From positions 28,522-92,521 of the forward strand of contig NZ_JAPZVN010000025.1 of assembly GCF_027533845.1 (NCBI RefSeq): a stretch of 64,000 bases of DNA, read 5' to 3'. Origin of the DNA: Streptomyces sp. RPT161 (GTDB lineage: Bacteria; Actinomycetota; Actinomycetes; Streptomycetales; Streptomycetaceae). The notes under the pieces are model-generated. The model searched no databases. It worked only from the letters and a program-made list of their open reading frames with translations, and was not told where the DNA came from. The position numbers and the translations under genes were made by a program. This document shows positions 16,778 through 25,420 of the stretch, piece after piece. Numbering within the stretch: the first letter of the stretch is position 1; each line of letters opens with the position of its first letter.

Positions 16778-16951
16778 GTGGGCGAACGTGGTCGCTCGCA
16801 ACACGTGATCCCGGCGCTGGCTGGGCCTCCGGCTGCCCTGCCGGAGGCCGAACTCTTTTGACGCCAGTACCAGGCCCGGCGACGGGTCGGAGCCGGCCGC
16901 CGAGGCTCGCGCCAGTGGGCCGATCCCAGGGCCGGACCTCGCGGGCACGCG

Positions 16952-16974
16952 ATGGAAATGGAATCCATTTCCAT
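16952..16974. promoter_or_regulatory. Perfect 23-bp palindrome, candidate Zur box
   Basis: The sequence is an 11-1-11 perfect palindrome (half site ATGGAAATGGA, centre base 16963). It lies 39 bases before the L32 paralogue start. AT-rich GGAAAT/ATTTCC dyads of this length are typical of Fur-family (Zur) operators, and the two genes downstream are classical Zur targets. The exact match to the Streptomyces Zur consensus was not tested. Confidence 0.7.
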
Positions 16975-17013
16975 GTACGCTCGGGGCTCCACACTCCGAG
17001 GAGGACTGGTCCC

Positions 17014-17184
17014 ATGGCCGTGCCGAAGCGCAGGATGTCCCGCAGCAACACCCGTCATCGCCGGGCACAGTGGAAGGCCAGTCGGCCGGACCTGGTGCCC
17101 ATCACGGTCGACGGCTCGGTCTACCAGGTGCCGCGCAGGCTGGTGAAGGCGTACCAGCGCGGCCTGCTCGACCCGAGGGACTGA
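17014..17184 (+). CDS. rpmF: 50S ribosomal protein L32, zinc-independent (C-minus) paralogue
   Basis: A 56-residue protein beginning [20 protein letters not shown], the unmistakable L32 N-terminus. It has no cysteine at all, whereas the housekeeping zinc-binding L32 has a four-Cys motif. Such paralogues replace the zinc form under zinc starvation and free zinc. ATG 17014 has GGAGGA 8 bases upstream. It is followed after only 7 bases by a COG0523 GTPase, and preceded by a palindrome resembling a Zur operator, so it is likely induced by zinc limitation. Confidence 0.92.
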   Translation: MAVPKRRMSRSNTRHRRAQWKASRPDLVPITVDGSVYQVPRRLVKAYQRGLLDPRD

Positions 17185-17191
17185 CCGCACC

Positions 17192-18376
17192 GTGGCACTG
17201 CCCCTCCCCGTGATCGTGCTGTCCGGCTTTCTCGGTTCCGGCAAGACCACCATGCTCAACCACCTGCTGAGCAACCGAGAGGGCCTGCGGGTGGCCGTCA
17301 TCGTCAACGACATGAGCGAGATCAACATCGACGCCGCGCTGGTACGCGGAGGCGATGCCGCCCTGTCGCGCACCGAGGAACGTCTCGTGGAGATGACCAA
17401 CGGATGCATCTGCTGCACGCTCAGGGACGACCTGCTGGAGGAGGTCGACCGGCTGGCGCGTGAGGGCCGGTTCGACTACCTGCTCATCGAGTCGAGCGGC
17501 ATCTCCGAGCCGATGCCGGTCGCGGCGACGTTCGCCTTCCCCCGCGATGACGGCGCCACGCTGGGGGACGTGGCTCGACTGGACACCATGGTCACCGTCG
17601 TCGACGCCGCGAACTTCCTGCCCGAGCTGACCACCGGGGACGCACTCGTCGAGCGCGGCCTGGACCAGTACGAGGACGACGAGCGCACTGTCAGTGACCT
17701 GTTGGTGGACCAGATCGAGTTCGCCGACGTCATCGTGCTCAACAAGCTGGACCTGGTGGACGAGAACCAGGCCGCCACCCTGCGCGCAGCGCTGACCAGG
17801 CTCAATCCCGCCGCGCGGATCGTGTCCGCGCGGTACGGACGGGTGGCTCCGGCGGACGTGCTGGGCACCAACCGCTTCGATCTGGAACGCGCGCAGCAAG
17901 CTCCCGGCTGGGTAATGGAGTTGAACGGCGACCACGTCCCGGAGACCGAGGAGTACGGGATCTCCAGCACCGTCTTCCGCGCCGACCGGGCGTTCCACCC
18001 CGGCAGGCTCTGGGAGTTCGTCACCAGCGGCCTGGACAGCGGGGCGTACGGCGACATCCTCCGCTCGAAGGGCTTCTTCTGGCTCGCCAGCCGCCCGCAC
18101 CTGACAGGCATCTGGTCACAGGCCGGCGCGGTCGCCCGTTTCGAACCCTCGGGCACGCGGGACGCGCACACCGAGCAGGGCCAGGAACTCGTCTTCATCG
18201 GCACCGGGCTACGGCCCGAAGCCCTGCACAGCGCCCTCACCGCGTGCCTCGCGGCCGACGATGACCCCGTCGCGGCCTACGACCCTTTCCCCGCCTGGGA
18301 CTTGCTCGGCGGGGACGGCGCGGTCTGCGACCATGAGGACACCGTCCTGGTGGCTTCCGGTGATCAGGCGGGCTGA
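17192..18376 (+). CDS. COG0523 (CobW/YciC/ZNG-like) GTPase, putative zinc metallochaperone
   Basis: A 394-residue G3E-family GTPase: Walker A GFLGSGKTT near residues 11-19, the metal-binding NGCICCTLRDDLLEE near 70-84 with the CxCC motif, the ESSGISEP switch near 101, NKLD near 184, and the CobW C-terminal domain from about residue 270. It starts with GTG 17192. Its place directly behind a cysteine-free L32 gene and a Zur-like palindrome points to zinc delivery or allocation in zinc starvation rather than cobalt insertion for B12, even though a cobalamin transporter is upstream. Its 3' end overlaps an antisense frame of the I36-like gene. Confidence 0.88.
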   Translation: MALPLPVIVLSGFLGSGKTTMLNHLLSNREGLRVAVIVNDMSEINIDAALVRGGDAALSRTEERLVEMTNGCICCTLRDDLLEEVDRLAREGRFDYLLIESSGISEPMPVAATFAFPRDDGATLGDVARLDTMVTVVDAANFLPELTTGDALVERGLDQYEDDERTVSDLLVDQIEFADVIVLNKLDLVDENQAATLRAALTRLNPAARIVSARYGRVAPADVLGTNRFDLERAQQAPGWVMELNGDHVPETEEYGISSTVFRADRAFHPGRLWEFVTSGLDSGAYGDILRSKGFFWLASRPHLTGIWSQAGAVARFEPSGTRDAHTEQGQELVFIGTGLRPEALHSALTACLAADDDPVAAYDPFPAWDLLGGDGAVCDHEDTVLVASGDQAG

Positions 18377-18694
18377 CGAGACCGCCTTGTCGAAGAACGG
18401 CGGTAGCCGGTCGACGAACTCGCCCGGCGCCACGATCATCGACCGGCCGCGGAACGCGCAGTCGATGAACAACTCCAGGTGCATCATCGTCTTGTTGGCC
18501 ACGGACGTGGTCAACCCGGCGTGCCAGTCATAGCCGTTGAGCGAGGCGACGGACTCGTTGGCGATCACCGTCTGCCCCAGCGTGGGACTGGCCCCACCCG
18601 GGCAGGGCGTGTTGTAGTTCGCGTGCTCGTAGAGGGCGTAGTAGCCCTCCGGGCAGGTGTCCCGGCCAGCGGTATGGACGCACCGCACGGGCAT
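18209..18694 (-). CDS. Peptidase inhibitor I36 / beta-gamma-crystallin-like protein
   Basis: A 161-residue frame starting at ATG 18694 with AGGAG 6 bases upstream. It contains the I36 pattern CPEGYYALYEHANYN (about residues 14-28), a central Cys (FIDCAFRG) and a C-terminal FDKAVSSARLI segment where relatives usually end. No signal peptide is seen, unlike most Streptomyces relatives, which are exported. The last about 50 codons run antisense through the 3' end of the GTPase gene and look unrelated to the family, as if the normal stop had been lost. Streptomyces I36 proteins inhibit metalloproteases; function here is unproven. Confidence 0.6.
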   Translation of the reverse strand: MPVRCVHTAGRDTCPEGYYALYEHANYNTPCPGGASPTLGQTVIANESVASLNGYDWHAGLTTSVANKTMMHLELFIDCAFRGRSMIVAPGEFVDRLPPFFDKAVSSARLITGSHQDGVLMVADRAVPAEQVPGGERVVGRDGVIVGREARGEGAVQGFGP

Positions 18695-18728
18695 GGCGAG
18701 CTCCTGGGTGTTGGTGACACGACTCGCT

Positions 18729-18760
18729 GAAGGGCCCACGAACGACTTCGTGGGTCCTTC
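18729..18760. other. Strong hairpin upstream of the I36-like gene
   Basis: 13-bp stem (18729-18741 with 18748-18760, one G-T pair) and a 6-base loop. On the minus strand it lies 34 bases before the I36 start and would be in its leader. It could stabilise the mRNA or end transcription coming from the right. There is no T-tract. Confidence 0.5.
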
Positions 18761-19154
18761 GGTCCGCACCAACTCTTGCCGAGGATGTGCCGGGCGGCGC
18801 GAGACACTCGCCCAATCGGGGGATCCGCGCCCCGAGAAATCCGCTTCCCGGCTCAGGCAGGGCTCACCGCACCCGCCGACGAATCGCACCCCACCAGGAG
18901 TGCCCGGCCTTGACGAGTGCGGAACGTTCACCAGCCGACCCACCGGCCATGCCCCGGCGCCAGCCGTCAGTGAGTGGCACCCGGGTAGTGCCCTGGATGG
19001 CCCAGCCCGCAGACGGCGGGGCCGTCCCGTGGTCCTTACTCCCTTGGAGTGTTTCTGGAGGGTAAAGATGACGGAATTACAGTGCGCGGCGGATGGTGTG
19101 TTGTGGTGCCATAGTGCGCGTCGAGGTCCGCGTGATTCGCATGAGAGGACTGTC
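18761..19154. other. Leader region of the S53 peptidase gene
   Basis: No gene is supported in this interval. It is GC-rich up to about 19040 and then becomes locally poorer in GC (TTTCTGGAGGGTAAAGATGA and following), which is where the promoter of the downstream secreted peptidase is most likely. CATAGT near 19108-19113 is a possible -10 element. Confidence 0.35.
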
Positions 19155-20471
19155 ATGAACCTGACTTTTTCGCGGCGTCTTAGGCTGCTCGCGGGTGCCG
19201 CCCTCTCCGCCGCGCTGGCCTTCGCTCCAGCCATGGGCACGTACGCGACCGCCGGCCCGGCGCGCACCGTACCGGCCCCGCAGGCCGGGCCGCAGCGAGC
19301 GAAGGACGCGAACCCGGTGTTCAGCGCACCGGTGAGCACCAGCGAATGCCGTAAGCGGATCGGCCGCGGCTGCTACTCACCCCTCCAGTACCGCGCCGCC
19401 TACGACTTGGCGCCGCTGTTCGCCAAGGGAATCACCGGCAAGGGGCGAACGATCGTCATCGTGGACTCGTTCGGCTCACCCACCATCCAGCACGACCTGG
19501 ATGTCTTCGACCGGCAGTGGGGTTTGCCGAACACCGCCGTCGACGTCGTCAAATGGGGCAAGGTACCGCCGTTCAACCCCAAGGACCCCGACCAGAACGG
19601 CTGGGCGGACGAAACCACCCTTGATGTCGAGGCCGCCCACGCTATGGCACCCGGCGCACACATCGTGCTCGTGGAAACCGCCGTCGCCGAGACCGAAGGC
19701 CCCGTTGGCGTGCCGGAGATGATGAGCGCGATCAACCATCTCGTCAACGAAGGCAAGGGCGATGTCGTCTCGATGAGCTGGGCCACCAGCGAGGCCGAGT
19801 TCCCCGGCTTCGCCCAGGGCGACTACACCAGCCTGACCACGCTCCGGTACGCCTTCGCCAACGCGGCCCGGCACGGTGTGACGCTCACCGCCAGCTCCGG
19901 CGACGGCGGCGGGCACGCCAACCGGCTCGACTCCGCCTGGCCCGCCGGTGACCCGCTGGTCACCGCCGTCGGCGGCACCGAACTCCACCTGGACGACGCA
20001 GGCAAGCGCATCGCACCCGACAGTGCCTGGTCGGGCAGTGGCGGAGACCACTCCAAGGTGTTCGCCCGCCCCACCTACCAGTACCCCGTGCGCAACGTCG
20101 TCGGCGCACACCGCGGCACCCCGGACATCAGCATGGCCGCATCAACCAACGGCGCCCTGTGGCTGTACTCCAGCTATGACCCGACCCGGGTCGGCTGGAC
20201 CGCGGGCGGCAACGGCACCAGTGAGGCATCGCCGTTGTTCGCCGGCATCGTGGCGCTGGCCGACCAGGCAGCCGGGCACCGGCTCGGCGTCATCGACCGG
20301 CTCCTGTACCGCCTCTACGGCCACTCGCGCACCGGCCTCGTGGACGTCACCACCGGTCGCACCGGTCCCGGTGGTTTCTCCGCCGGGCCCGGATACGACC
20401 AGGCGACCGGCCTCGGCACGGTTGACGCCAATCTGCTCGTGCACGCTCTGGCCCGGCGGTCGGCGAGTTGA
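19155..20471 (+). CDS. Secreted S53 (sedolisin) family serine-carboxyl peptidase
   Basis: A 438-residue exported protease. The start is ATG 19155, after AGAGGAC, and begins a clear signal peptide ending near residue 33-36 (TYATAG). The sedolisin catalytic pair lies in TTLDVEAAHAM (Asp and Glu near 157-159) and the serine in GNGTSEASPLF (Ser near 356); the oxyanion-region Asp is in an EFPGFAQGDY-type segment and a calcium-site-like DVTTG lies near 397. The long N-terminal activation domain of classical sedolisins is missing, as in many Streptomyces members, so maturation must differ. Likely acts in extracellular protein degradation, perhaps at acidic pH. It stands alone, with a distant hairpin terminator. 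Confidence 0.87.
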   Translation: MNLTFSRRLRLLAGAALSAALAFAPAMGTYATAGPARTVPAPQAGPQRAKDANPVFSAPVSTSECRKRIGRGCYSPLQYRAAYDLAPLFAKGITGKGRTIVIVDSFGSPTIQHDLDVFDRQWGLPNTAVDVVKWGKVPPFNPKDPDQNGWADETTLDVEAAHAMAPGAHIVLVETAVAETEGPVGVPEMMSAINHLVNEGKGDVVSMSWATSEAEFPGFAQGDYTSLTTLRYAFANAARHGVTLTASSGDGGGHANRLDSAWPAGDPLVTAVGGTELHLDDAGKRIAPDSAWSGSGGDHSKVFARPTYQYPVRNVVGAHRGTPDISMAASTNGALWLYSSYDPTRVGWTAGGNGTSEASPLFAGIVALADQAAGHRLGVIDRLLYRLYGHSRTGLVDVTTGRTGPGGFSAGPGYDQATGLGTVDANLLVHALARRSAS

Positions 20472-21083
20472 GGGTGCTGCCGCTGCCTTCCTGACCGGCG
20501 CCCGTGAACCAGCACGTCAACCAGCTGACGAGCCCGTTCATCCCAGCAGTGGCTGCTGTTCCACAACGAAATCAGCCGCCGGACACGGCCGCGTGAAGGC
20601 GTCATCCGCCGTGCGAACCACGGGCGGAAACCACCAGGCCCCGGGCCCTCGCCGAAGTCGTCCAGCTCCACCGCGCCTTGGTGGAGCTGGACGACTTCGT
20701 GGCATGACCTCGGTCACCAACCTTGTGTTGATGCGTTCCAGCAGGCATGATGCGCGCACAGCCCGGCCGTTGCACCTCGGCCGCGGAACTGGATGTGGGG
20801 CGTGGCCAGTTGCCGTTCGTGTGGTGCAGGCAACGTCCCACTCCGTCCGTGCCGAAGTCCCGTTCGGGTAGGGGACATTACTGGCGGCGGTGAGGAAACT
20901 TCGGATACGAGGCAGGCCGCTGAGTACGCGAAGTGTGGTAAACCGCCGTAAGGTGTCCGCCAGTGGGTGCGCGGTCGTGGCCCTGCCTGTGTGGACAAGG
21001 CGCCATGAACGAGTGCACGCGAAGGGGGGCACGGGTTCCCGCTGTGGACGGCGCGGACCCGCGTTGACAACCGCTACGAACGA
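20472..21083. other. Intergenic stretch, 612 bases
   Basis: No gene is supported on either strand; open frames here have no recognisable pattern. It contains the terminator at 20653-20699 and an isolated TTGACA at 21064-21069, close to the start of the next gene but without a good -10 partner. Confidence 0.4.
20653..20699. terminator. Very strong hairpin terminator
   Basis: A perfect 20-bp stem (20653-20672 with 20680-20699) with a 7-base loop, 181 bases after the S53 peptidase stop. Stem of this length without T-tract is typical for actinomycete termination. Confidence 0.7.
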
Positions 21084-21098
21084 ATGAGGAACACGACG

Positions 21099-21755
21099 GT
21101 GGCAGCCACCTTCGACACACATGACGGTATTGAAACCACGATCTCGTTGCTGCAGGACGAGCTTCCCCGGTTGCAGGAGCAGCAGCAGACGCTGGAGAAG
21201 CAGCTCGCGGCGGTCACCGAAAGGGAGACCGCGGTCCGTGAGGCACTGCGCAGCCTCCAGACGTTGGCTTCCGCCGCGCCGGTCCCCGAAGTAGCCGCTG
21301 ACCTGCGGAAGGCAGCAGCGGCCGCAGGGGTCACGGCAGCAGCGGAACAGCCGCGAGAGGTCGCGGTGCCTGCGCCCCGGCAGGCCGAGGAGCAGACCAC
21401 CGAGGCCGCCGAAGAGGCCCCGGCCGACGCAAAGCCGGCCACTGCTCCCACCAAGGCACGGCGGTCCGCGGGCCGCGCCCGGAAGAAGGTCGCGAAGGCC
21501 GCCCAGGCCACCAAGAAGGCTCCGGCAGCCAAGGCCGCGAAGGTCGCCAAGCGGACCCGCGGGTTGAGCGAGAGCATCGTGACCTGCCTGGGCGAGGCCG
21601 ACGGTCCGCTGCGGGCCGGTGAGGTCAACCAGGCGCTGGGCCGCGACAACACCTCCGGCAGCGTCAACTCCGTGCGCACCGCGCTGGAGCGGCTGGCGGC
21701 GGCGTCCCGTGTGCAGCGTGCGGGCCGCGGGCTGTACCAGATCGCCAAGGGCTGA
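21099..21755 (+). CDS. Histone H1-like protein: coiled coil, Lys/Ala linker, winged helix
   Basis: A protein of 218 residues with three parts. Residues 1-60 are a charged Glu/Gln/Leu-rich coiled coil (LLQDELPRLQEQQQTLEKQL). Residues 65-160 are low complexity, rich in Ala, Lys and Pro (KARRSAGRARKKVAKAAQ), like histone H1 tails. Residues about 165-218 resemble a winged helix (SESIVTCLGEADGPLRAGEV, then GSVNSVRTALERL). The start is taken as GTG 21099 because GAGGA is 8 bases upstream; ATG 21084, which overlaps that site, would add five residues. Probably a nucleoid-associated DNA-binding protein; no exact family was recognised. The gene is alone between two terminator or promoter-like stretches. 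Confidence 0.7.
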   Translation: MAATFDTHDGIETTISLLQDELPRLQEQQQTLEKQLAAVTERETAVREALRSLQTLASAAPVPEVAADLRKAAAAAGVTAAAEQPREVAVPAPRQAEEQTTEAAEEAPADAKPATAPTKARRSAGRARKKVAKAAQATKKAPAAKAAKVAKRTRGLSESIVTCLGEADGPLRAGEVNQALGRDNTSGSVNSVRTALERLAAASRVQRAGRGLYQIAKG

Positions 21756-22065
21756 TCCTCCGGCGGAGCAGGCCATCGCACCGTGCGAGCGCGATGGCGT
21801 ACCGGCCTTCGGGCCGGTGGTGTCTTCGACGCCGGTGATGGACAGGGCGGCATGGTCGTGCCGCATCCCATGTCGCCCTGTCTGATTGGGGGCCGAACCC
21901 CCGTTGCATCGTGGCGACTTCCGCCGCGGCGGCCTCGGCCCTCATCACGGGGCACGCCCACCGGGCCGGTAGTGCCACGTCTGATCACCGCCAGCGGTGA
22001 CCACCTCAACGCGGCAGGGTGGCCAGCGGTAACAGTCAACGCACCGCTGGAAGTGAGCCCCAAGC
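21756..22065. other. Intergenic stretch, 310 bases
   Basis: No gene or clear signal. A GGGGG-CCGAA-CCCCC hairpin occurs near 21887-21901 and may end transcription of the histone-like gene. It resembles a tRNA arm only superficially. Confidence 0.3.
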
Positions 22066-22767
22066 GTGAACCACTCCGCGCCGCACCGTGAGATGGAACC
22101 GGCGATCCTGTACTTCGGCACGCCCGTCGTCCTCATCAGCACGCTCAACCCCGATCAGACACCCAACCTCGCTCCCATGTCCTCGGCGTTCTGGTTGGGT
22201 TGGCGCGCGGTCCTGGGCATGGCGGCAAGTTCGCAGACCGTTCAGAACCTGCTGCGGACCGGTGAGTGCGTACTCAACCTGCCGTCGGCAACGCAGGCCG
22301 CGGCCGTCGACCGCCTCGCACGTACCACGGCAGCCGATCCGGTTCCACCCACCAAGCAGCGCCGCGGCTACCGCCACGAGCGCGACAAGTTCGGCACCGC
22401 GGGGCTGTCAGCCGTGGCGTCCGCGACGGTTGGACCGCCGCGTGCCCTGGAATGCCCTGTGCACCTGGAGGCGGTGCTCGCGGCCGTGCATCCGATGTCC
22501 GCGGATGACGAACAGCTGAACGGCCGGATCGTCACGATGGAAGTGCGAGTCCAGAAGGTCCATGTGCACCCCGGCATAGCCATGGACGGGACGGCCGACC
22601 GCGTCGACCCGGACAAGTGGCGGCCACTCGTCATGAGCTTCCAGAAGTTCTACGGCCTTGGCCCGCAGGTCCACCCCTCCACGCTCGCCGAGATCGACGA
22701 GGAGCTCTACCGCAGCCCCGACACCGAGCGGGCGCGTCTGGCCCCGGTGAGGGGCGCGCACCGCTAG
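22066..22767 (+). CDS. Flavin reductase-like split-barrel protein
   Basis: A 233-residue FMN-binding split-barrel protein. The N-terminal part (PAILYFGTPVVLISTLNPDQTPNLAPMSS) is the usual FMN pocket, and the FWLGWRAVLGMAASSQTVQNL stretch follows. It belongs to the flavin reductase-like family, whose members reduce FMN or use bound FMN for other reactions. GTG 22066 is the listed start; ATG 22093 is a plausible shorter start. The gene is convergent with the PBP gene and only 14 bases from its end. The physiological partner is not apparent. Confidence 0.8.
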   Translation: MNHSAPHREMEPAILYFGTPVVLISTLNPDQTPNLAPMSSAFWLGWRAVLGMAASSQTVQNLLRTGECVLNLPSATQAAAVDRLARTTAADPVPPTKQRRGYRHERDKFGTAGLSAVASATVGPPRALECPVHLEAVLAAVHPMSADDEQLNGRIVTMEVRVQKVHVHPGIAMDGTADRVDPDKWRPLVMSFQKFYGLGPQVHPSTLAEIDEELYRSPDTERARLAPVRGAHR

Positions 22768-22781
22768 TCAGTCGGCAGGCC

Positions 22782-24854
22782 TCACCCACCGTCCGTACCG
22801 GATCCGTTGGGCAGTCGTACCAGCGAGAAGCGCCCGGCGGGGGTCCCGGCCAGGGCTCCTTCCATGGCGTCCTGCCAGATGGGACCGGCGAGGGTGCCGC
22901 CGAACGCCTGGCCGACGATGTCGCCGCCGATGCTCTGGCCGTCCAGGTCCTGAGTGTTGCTGGTGTCGCTGACCACGGTGGCGCCGGACAGCTCCGGGGT
23001 GTAACCGACGAACCAGACCTGCTTGCTGGCATCGGTGGTGCCCGTCTTGCCCGCGTTGTCGCGGTCGGTGAGCCCGGCGGGCTTGCCGGTGCCGTCCTGG
23101 ACCACGCCCTTGAGCATGGTGGTGATGGTGTCGGCGGTCTGCGCCGACATCACCCGCGTGCAGTTGGACCGTGGTACGGCCAGGTTCCGATGGTCGGCTG
23201 TGGTCACCGAGGTGATGGCGACCGGTGAGCAGTAGACGCCGTGGTTGGCGAACGTCGCGTAGACGTTCGCCATTTCCAGTGGGGTGAGGTCGTTGCTGCC
23301 CAGGGTGAGGGAGGGCACGACCTGCAGCGCCGCGCCGTTGGCCTGGTCGGTGATGCCGAGCTTGTTGGCCATGTCGGCGACGTTGCACAGGCCGGTGTCG
23401 GCCTCCAGTTGGGCGAAGTAGGTGTTGACCGACTGCGCCATCGCGGCAGGCATGGCGAACGGGCCGACCAGTGAGGTGCTGTCGTTGTGCACCTCGCCGC
23501 CTTGCGGGTAGTCGTGTCCCGCGCAGTCGGCCATGTCCGGCCAGGGCATGGAGTACGGGGAGGGGTATCGCTGGGACGGCTGGAGACCGTCCTCCAACGC
23601 GGCTGCCGCGACGATCGGTTTGAACGTCGATCCGGTTGGAAAGCCCAAGCCGCCGCCCATCGCGGCGCCGACGTTGAGGTTGATCTCCGTCTGATTCGGT
23701 CCGACACCGTAGTCACGGCTCTGCCCCATGGCGACGATCGCGCCGCTGCCGGGTCGCACCAGGGTCATGGCCGTGGCGGCCTGGTCCGTGGTGTAGACGT
23801 GCGAGGTCACGGACCGCTGCAGCGCCTGCTGTGCCCTGGGGTCCAGTGTGGTGTGGATCTGCAACCCGCCTCGCTGCCACAGTGCTTGGCGTTGTGCTGC
23901 CGTCCTGCCGAAGGACGGGTCGCTGAGCACGATGTGGCGTACGTAGTCGCAGAAGAACCCCTCGCCCTGTTGTGCGGTGATGCAACCCTGCCGCGGCGTG
24001 CTGACCCTGAGCTGAATCGGGGTTCGGATCGCCTGTTGCGCCTGGGCGGAGGTGATGCTCCCGTACTGGGCCATCTTGCGCAGTACGGTGTCGCGGCGCT
24101 GCTTGGCGACTGCTGGGTGCACGGTCGGGTCGTAGGACGACGGTGACTGGACCAGTCCGGCGAGCAGCGCGGCCTGCGGGAGCGACAGGTCCTTGGCGTG
24201 GACGCTGAAGTACCGTTCAGCCGCGGCCTCGACCCCGTAAGCCTGTTCGCCGAAGTAAGTGATGTTGAGGTAGTTGGTGAGGATCTGGTCCTTGCTCAGG
24301 GTCTGCTCGACCTTGATCGCATAGCGCAGTTCCTGGACCTTGCGGCCGAGAGTCTGCCGCTGGGCCTGCAGCACGGCCCGCTGGTCGTTGCCCGCCTCCT
24401 CGACGAACACGTTCTTGACGTACTGCTGGGTCAGGGTGGAGGCGCCCTGCACGACACCACCACTGGCCGCGTTGGTGTTGAGCGCACGCAGAACGCCCTT
24501 CACGTCGATGGCACCGTGCTGGTAGAAGCGGTGGTCCTCGATGTCGACCAGCGCGGTGCGCATGACGGGGGCGATCTGGTCCTCGGGTACGACGGTCCGG
24601 TCGCGGTCGTAGACGGTGGCGATGAGGCCGCCGTCGGCATCGTAGATCGACGTCGCCTGGGCCAGCGGGGGTGCTTTGAGGTCGTCGGGCAGGTCGTTGA
24701 AGTCCTCGGTCGCTGACTTGGCACTGACCCCGATGGCGCCTACGGCGGGCAGTGCGAGACCCGCCGCCAGTACCCCGGCCAGAACGCTTGTACCCATCAT
24801 GCGGCAGGCAAGACGGATCTTGGACGGGGCTCGACCCGAATCCGTTAGCGGCAT
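22782..24854 (-). CDS. Class A penicillin-binding protein (transglycosylase/transpeptidase)
   Basis: A bifunctional peptidoglycan synthase of about 690 residues. One N-terminal transmembrane anchor is at residues about 20-42. The GT51 glycosyltransferase domain has EDHRFYQHGAIDVKGVLRA near 98-116 (catalytic Glu) and GASTLTQQYVKN near 133. The transpeptidase domain has STFKP (SxxK), SVNTYFA (SxN) and GKTGTTD (KTG) in order. The frame extends upstream to 24932 and no good ribosome site decides the start; ATG 24854 is chosen because membrane-protein character begins there. It builds and crosslinks wall in the periplasmic-side space. No PASTA domain is visible at the C-terminus, which ends in a Gly/Ser/Thr tail. 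Confidence 0.88.
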   Translation of the reverse strand: MPLTDSGRAPSKIRLACRMMGTSVLAGVLAAGLALPAVGAIGVSAKSATEDFNDLPDDLKAPPLAQATSIYDADGGLIATVYDRDRTVVPEDQIAPVMRTALVDIEDHRFYQHGAIDVKGVLRALNTNAASGGVVQGASTLTQQYVKNVFVEEAGNDQRAVLQAQRQTLGRKVQELRYAIKVEQTLSKDQILTNYLNITYFGEQAYGVEAAAERYFSVHAKDLSLPQAALLAGLVQSPSSYDPTVHPAVAKQRRDTVLRKMAQYGSITSAQAQQAIRTPIQLRVSTPRQGCITAQQGEGFFCDYVRHIVLSDPSFGRTAAQRQALWQRGGLQIHTTLDPRAQQALQRSVTSHVYTTDQAATAMTLVRPGSGAIVAMGQSRDYGVGPNQTEINLNVGAAMGGGLGFPTGSTFKPIVAAAALEDGLQPSQRYPSPYSMPWPDMADCAGHDYPQGGEVHNDSTSLVGPFAMPAAMAQSVNTYFAQLEADTGLCNVADMANKLGITDQANGAALQVVPSLTLGSNDLTPLEMANVYATFANHGVYCSPVAITSVTTADHRNLAVPRSNCTRVMSAQTADTITTMLKGVVQDGTGKPAGLTDRDNAGKTGTTDASKQVWFVGYTPELSGATVVSDTSNTQDLDGQSIGGDIVGQAFGGTLAGPIWQDAMEGALAGTPAGRFSLVRLPNGSGTDGG

Positions 24855-25184
24855 AGATCGCACGGTACGTCGCTTGGCTGTGTAAGGAACCTGTTGTGTG
24901 CGGCGGGTTCCGCATCGACCCCCGGGCGTCAACTGGCGTTGAGGCCCGGGTCACCCGACCGACCGCCGTCGACAGGGCCGTGACGCAGACGGGCCGACAC
25001 CACCAGCCACCTGGATCGTCCAGCGGTACCGTGGCACCAGCTTACTTGTGCGGAGACGCGGCAGCGGGCTGGGAGGTTGCCACGCAGGCCGCAACCGCCG
25101 CTCGGCGGTTGCGGGTTCCCGTCACCATCACGAAGTGCGGCATGATCGGCTGGGCGCGCAAGGCGTCGGCGTAGGGGCCGCCCC
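24855..25184. other. Intergenic stretch with terminator between ferredoxin and PBP genes
   Basis: No gene is supported. Contains the hairpin at 25089-25114 and the unassigned promoter of the PBP gene. Confidence 0.4.
25089..25114. terminator. Terminator after the P450-ferredoxin unit
   Basis: Perfect 11-bp stem (25089-25099 with 25104-25114) and 4-base loop, 71 bases after the ferredoxin stop on the minus strand. Confidence 0.6.
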
Positions 25185-25388
25185 TCAGCCCTCGTCCTCG
25201 CCCAGCGACAGCGCGCGTGACGGGCACAGGTCGACGGCCTCCCGCACGGTCTTGGCGTACTCCGGCCCCGGTCGCTCCGCCAGCAGCCGTACCCGGCCGT
25301 CGTCGTCGCTCTGGTCGAAGACCGCTGGCTCGGTGAGCACACACTGACCGGAGCCCACACACACTTCCCTGTCGGCCTGGATCCGCAT
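25185..25388 (-). CDS. [3Fe-4S]-type ferredoxin
   Basis: A 67-residue ferredoxin typical of P450 electron donors: CVGSGQC (Cys-x5-Cys, residues 10-16) and LCPSRAL near 53 supply the cluster ligands, with the fourth Cys position absent, giving a 3Fe-4S or non-Cys-liganded cluster. ATG 25388 is chosen because GGGAG lies 6 bases upstream; an upstream GTG frame extension overlaps nothing meaningful. It follows the P450 gene by about 32 bases on the same strand, so it is co-transcribed and very likely its redox partner. Confidence 0.9.
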   Translation of the reverse strand: MRIQADREVCVGSGQCVLTEPAVFDQSDDDGRVRLLAERPGPEYAKTVREAVDLCPSRALSLGEDEG

Positions 25389-25420
25389 GACCAACTCCCT
25401 TTCGTCGTGTGTACGCAAGT

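Noticed and set aside
21880..21915. tRNA-like T-arm (GGGGG-CCGAA-CCCCC)
   Set aside because: No GTTCGA loop, anticodon arm or acceptor stem could be paired around it; more likely a simple hairpin.
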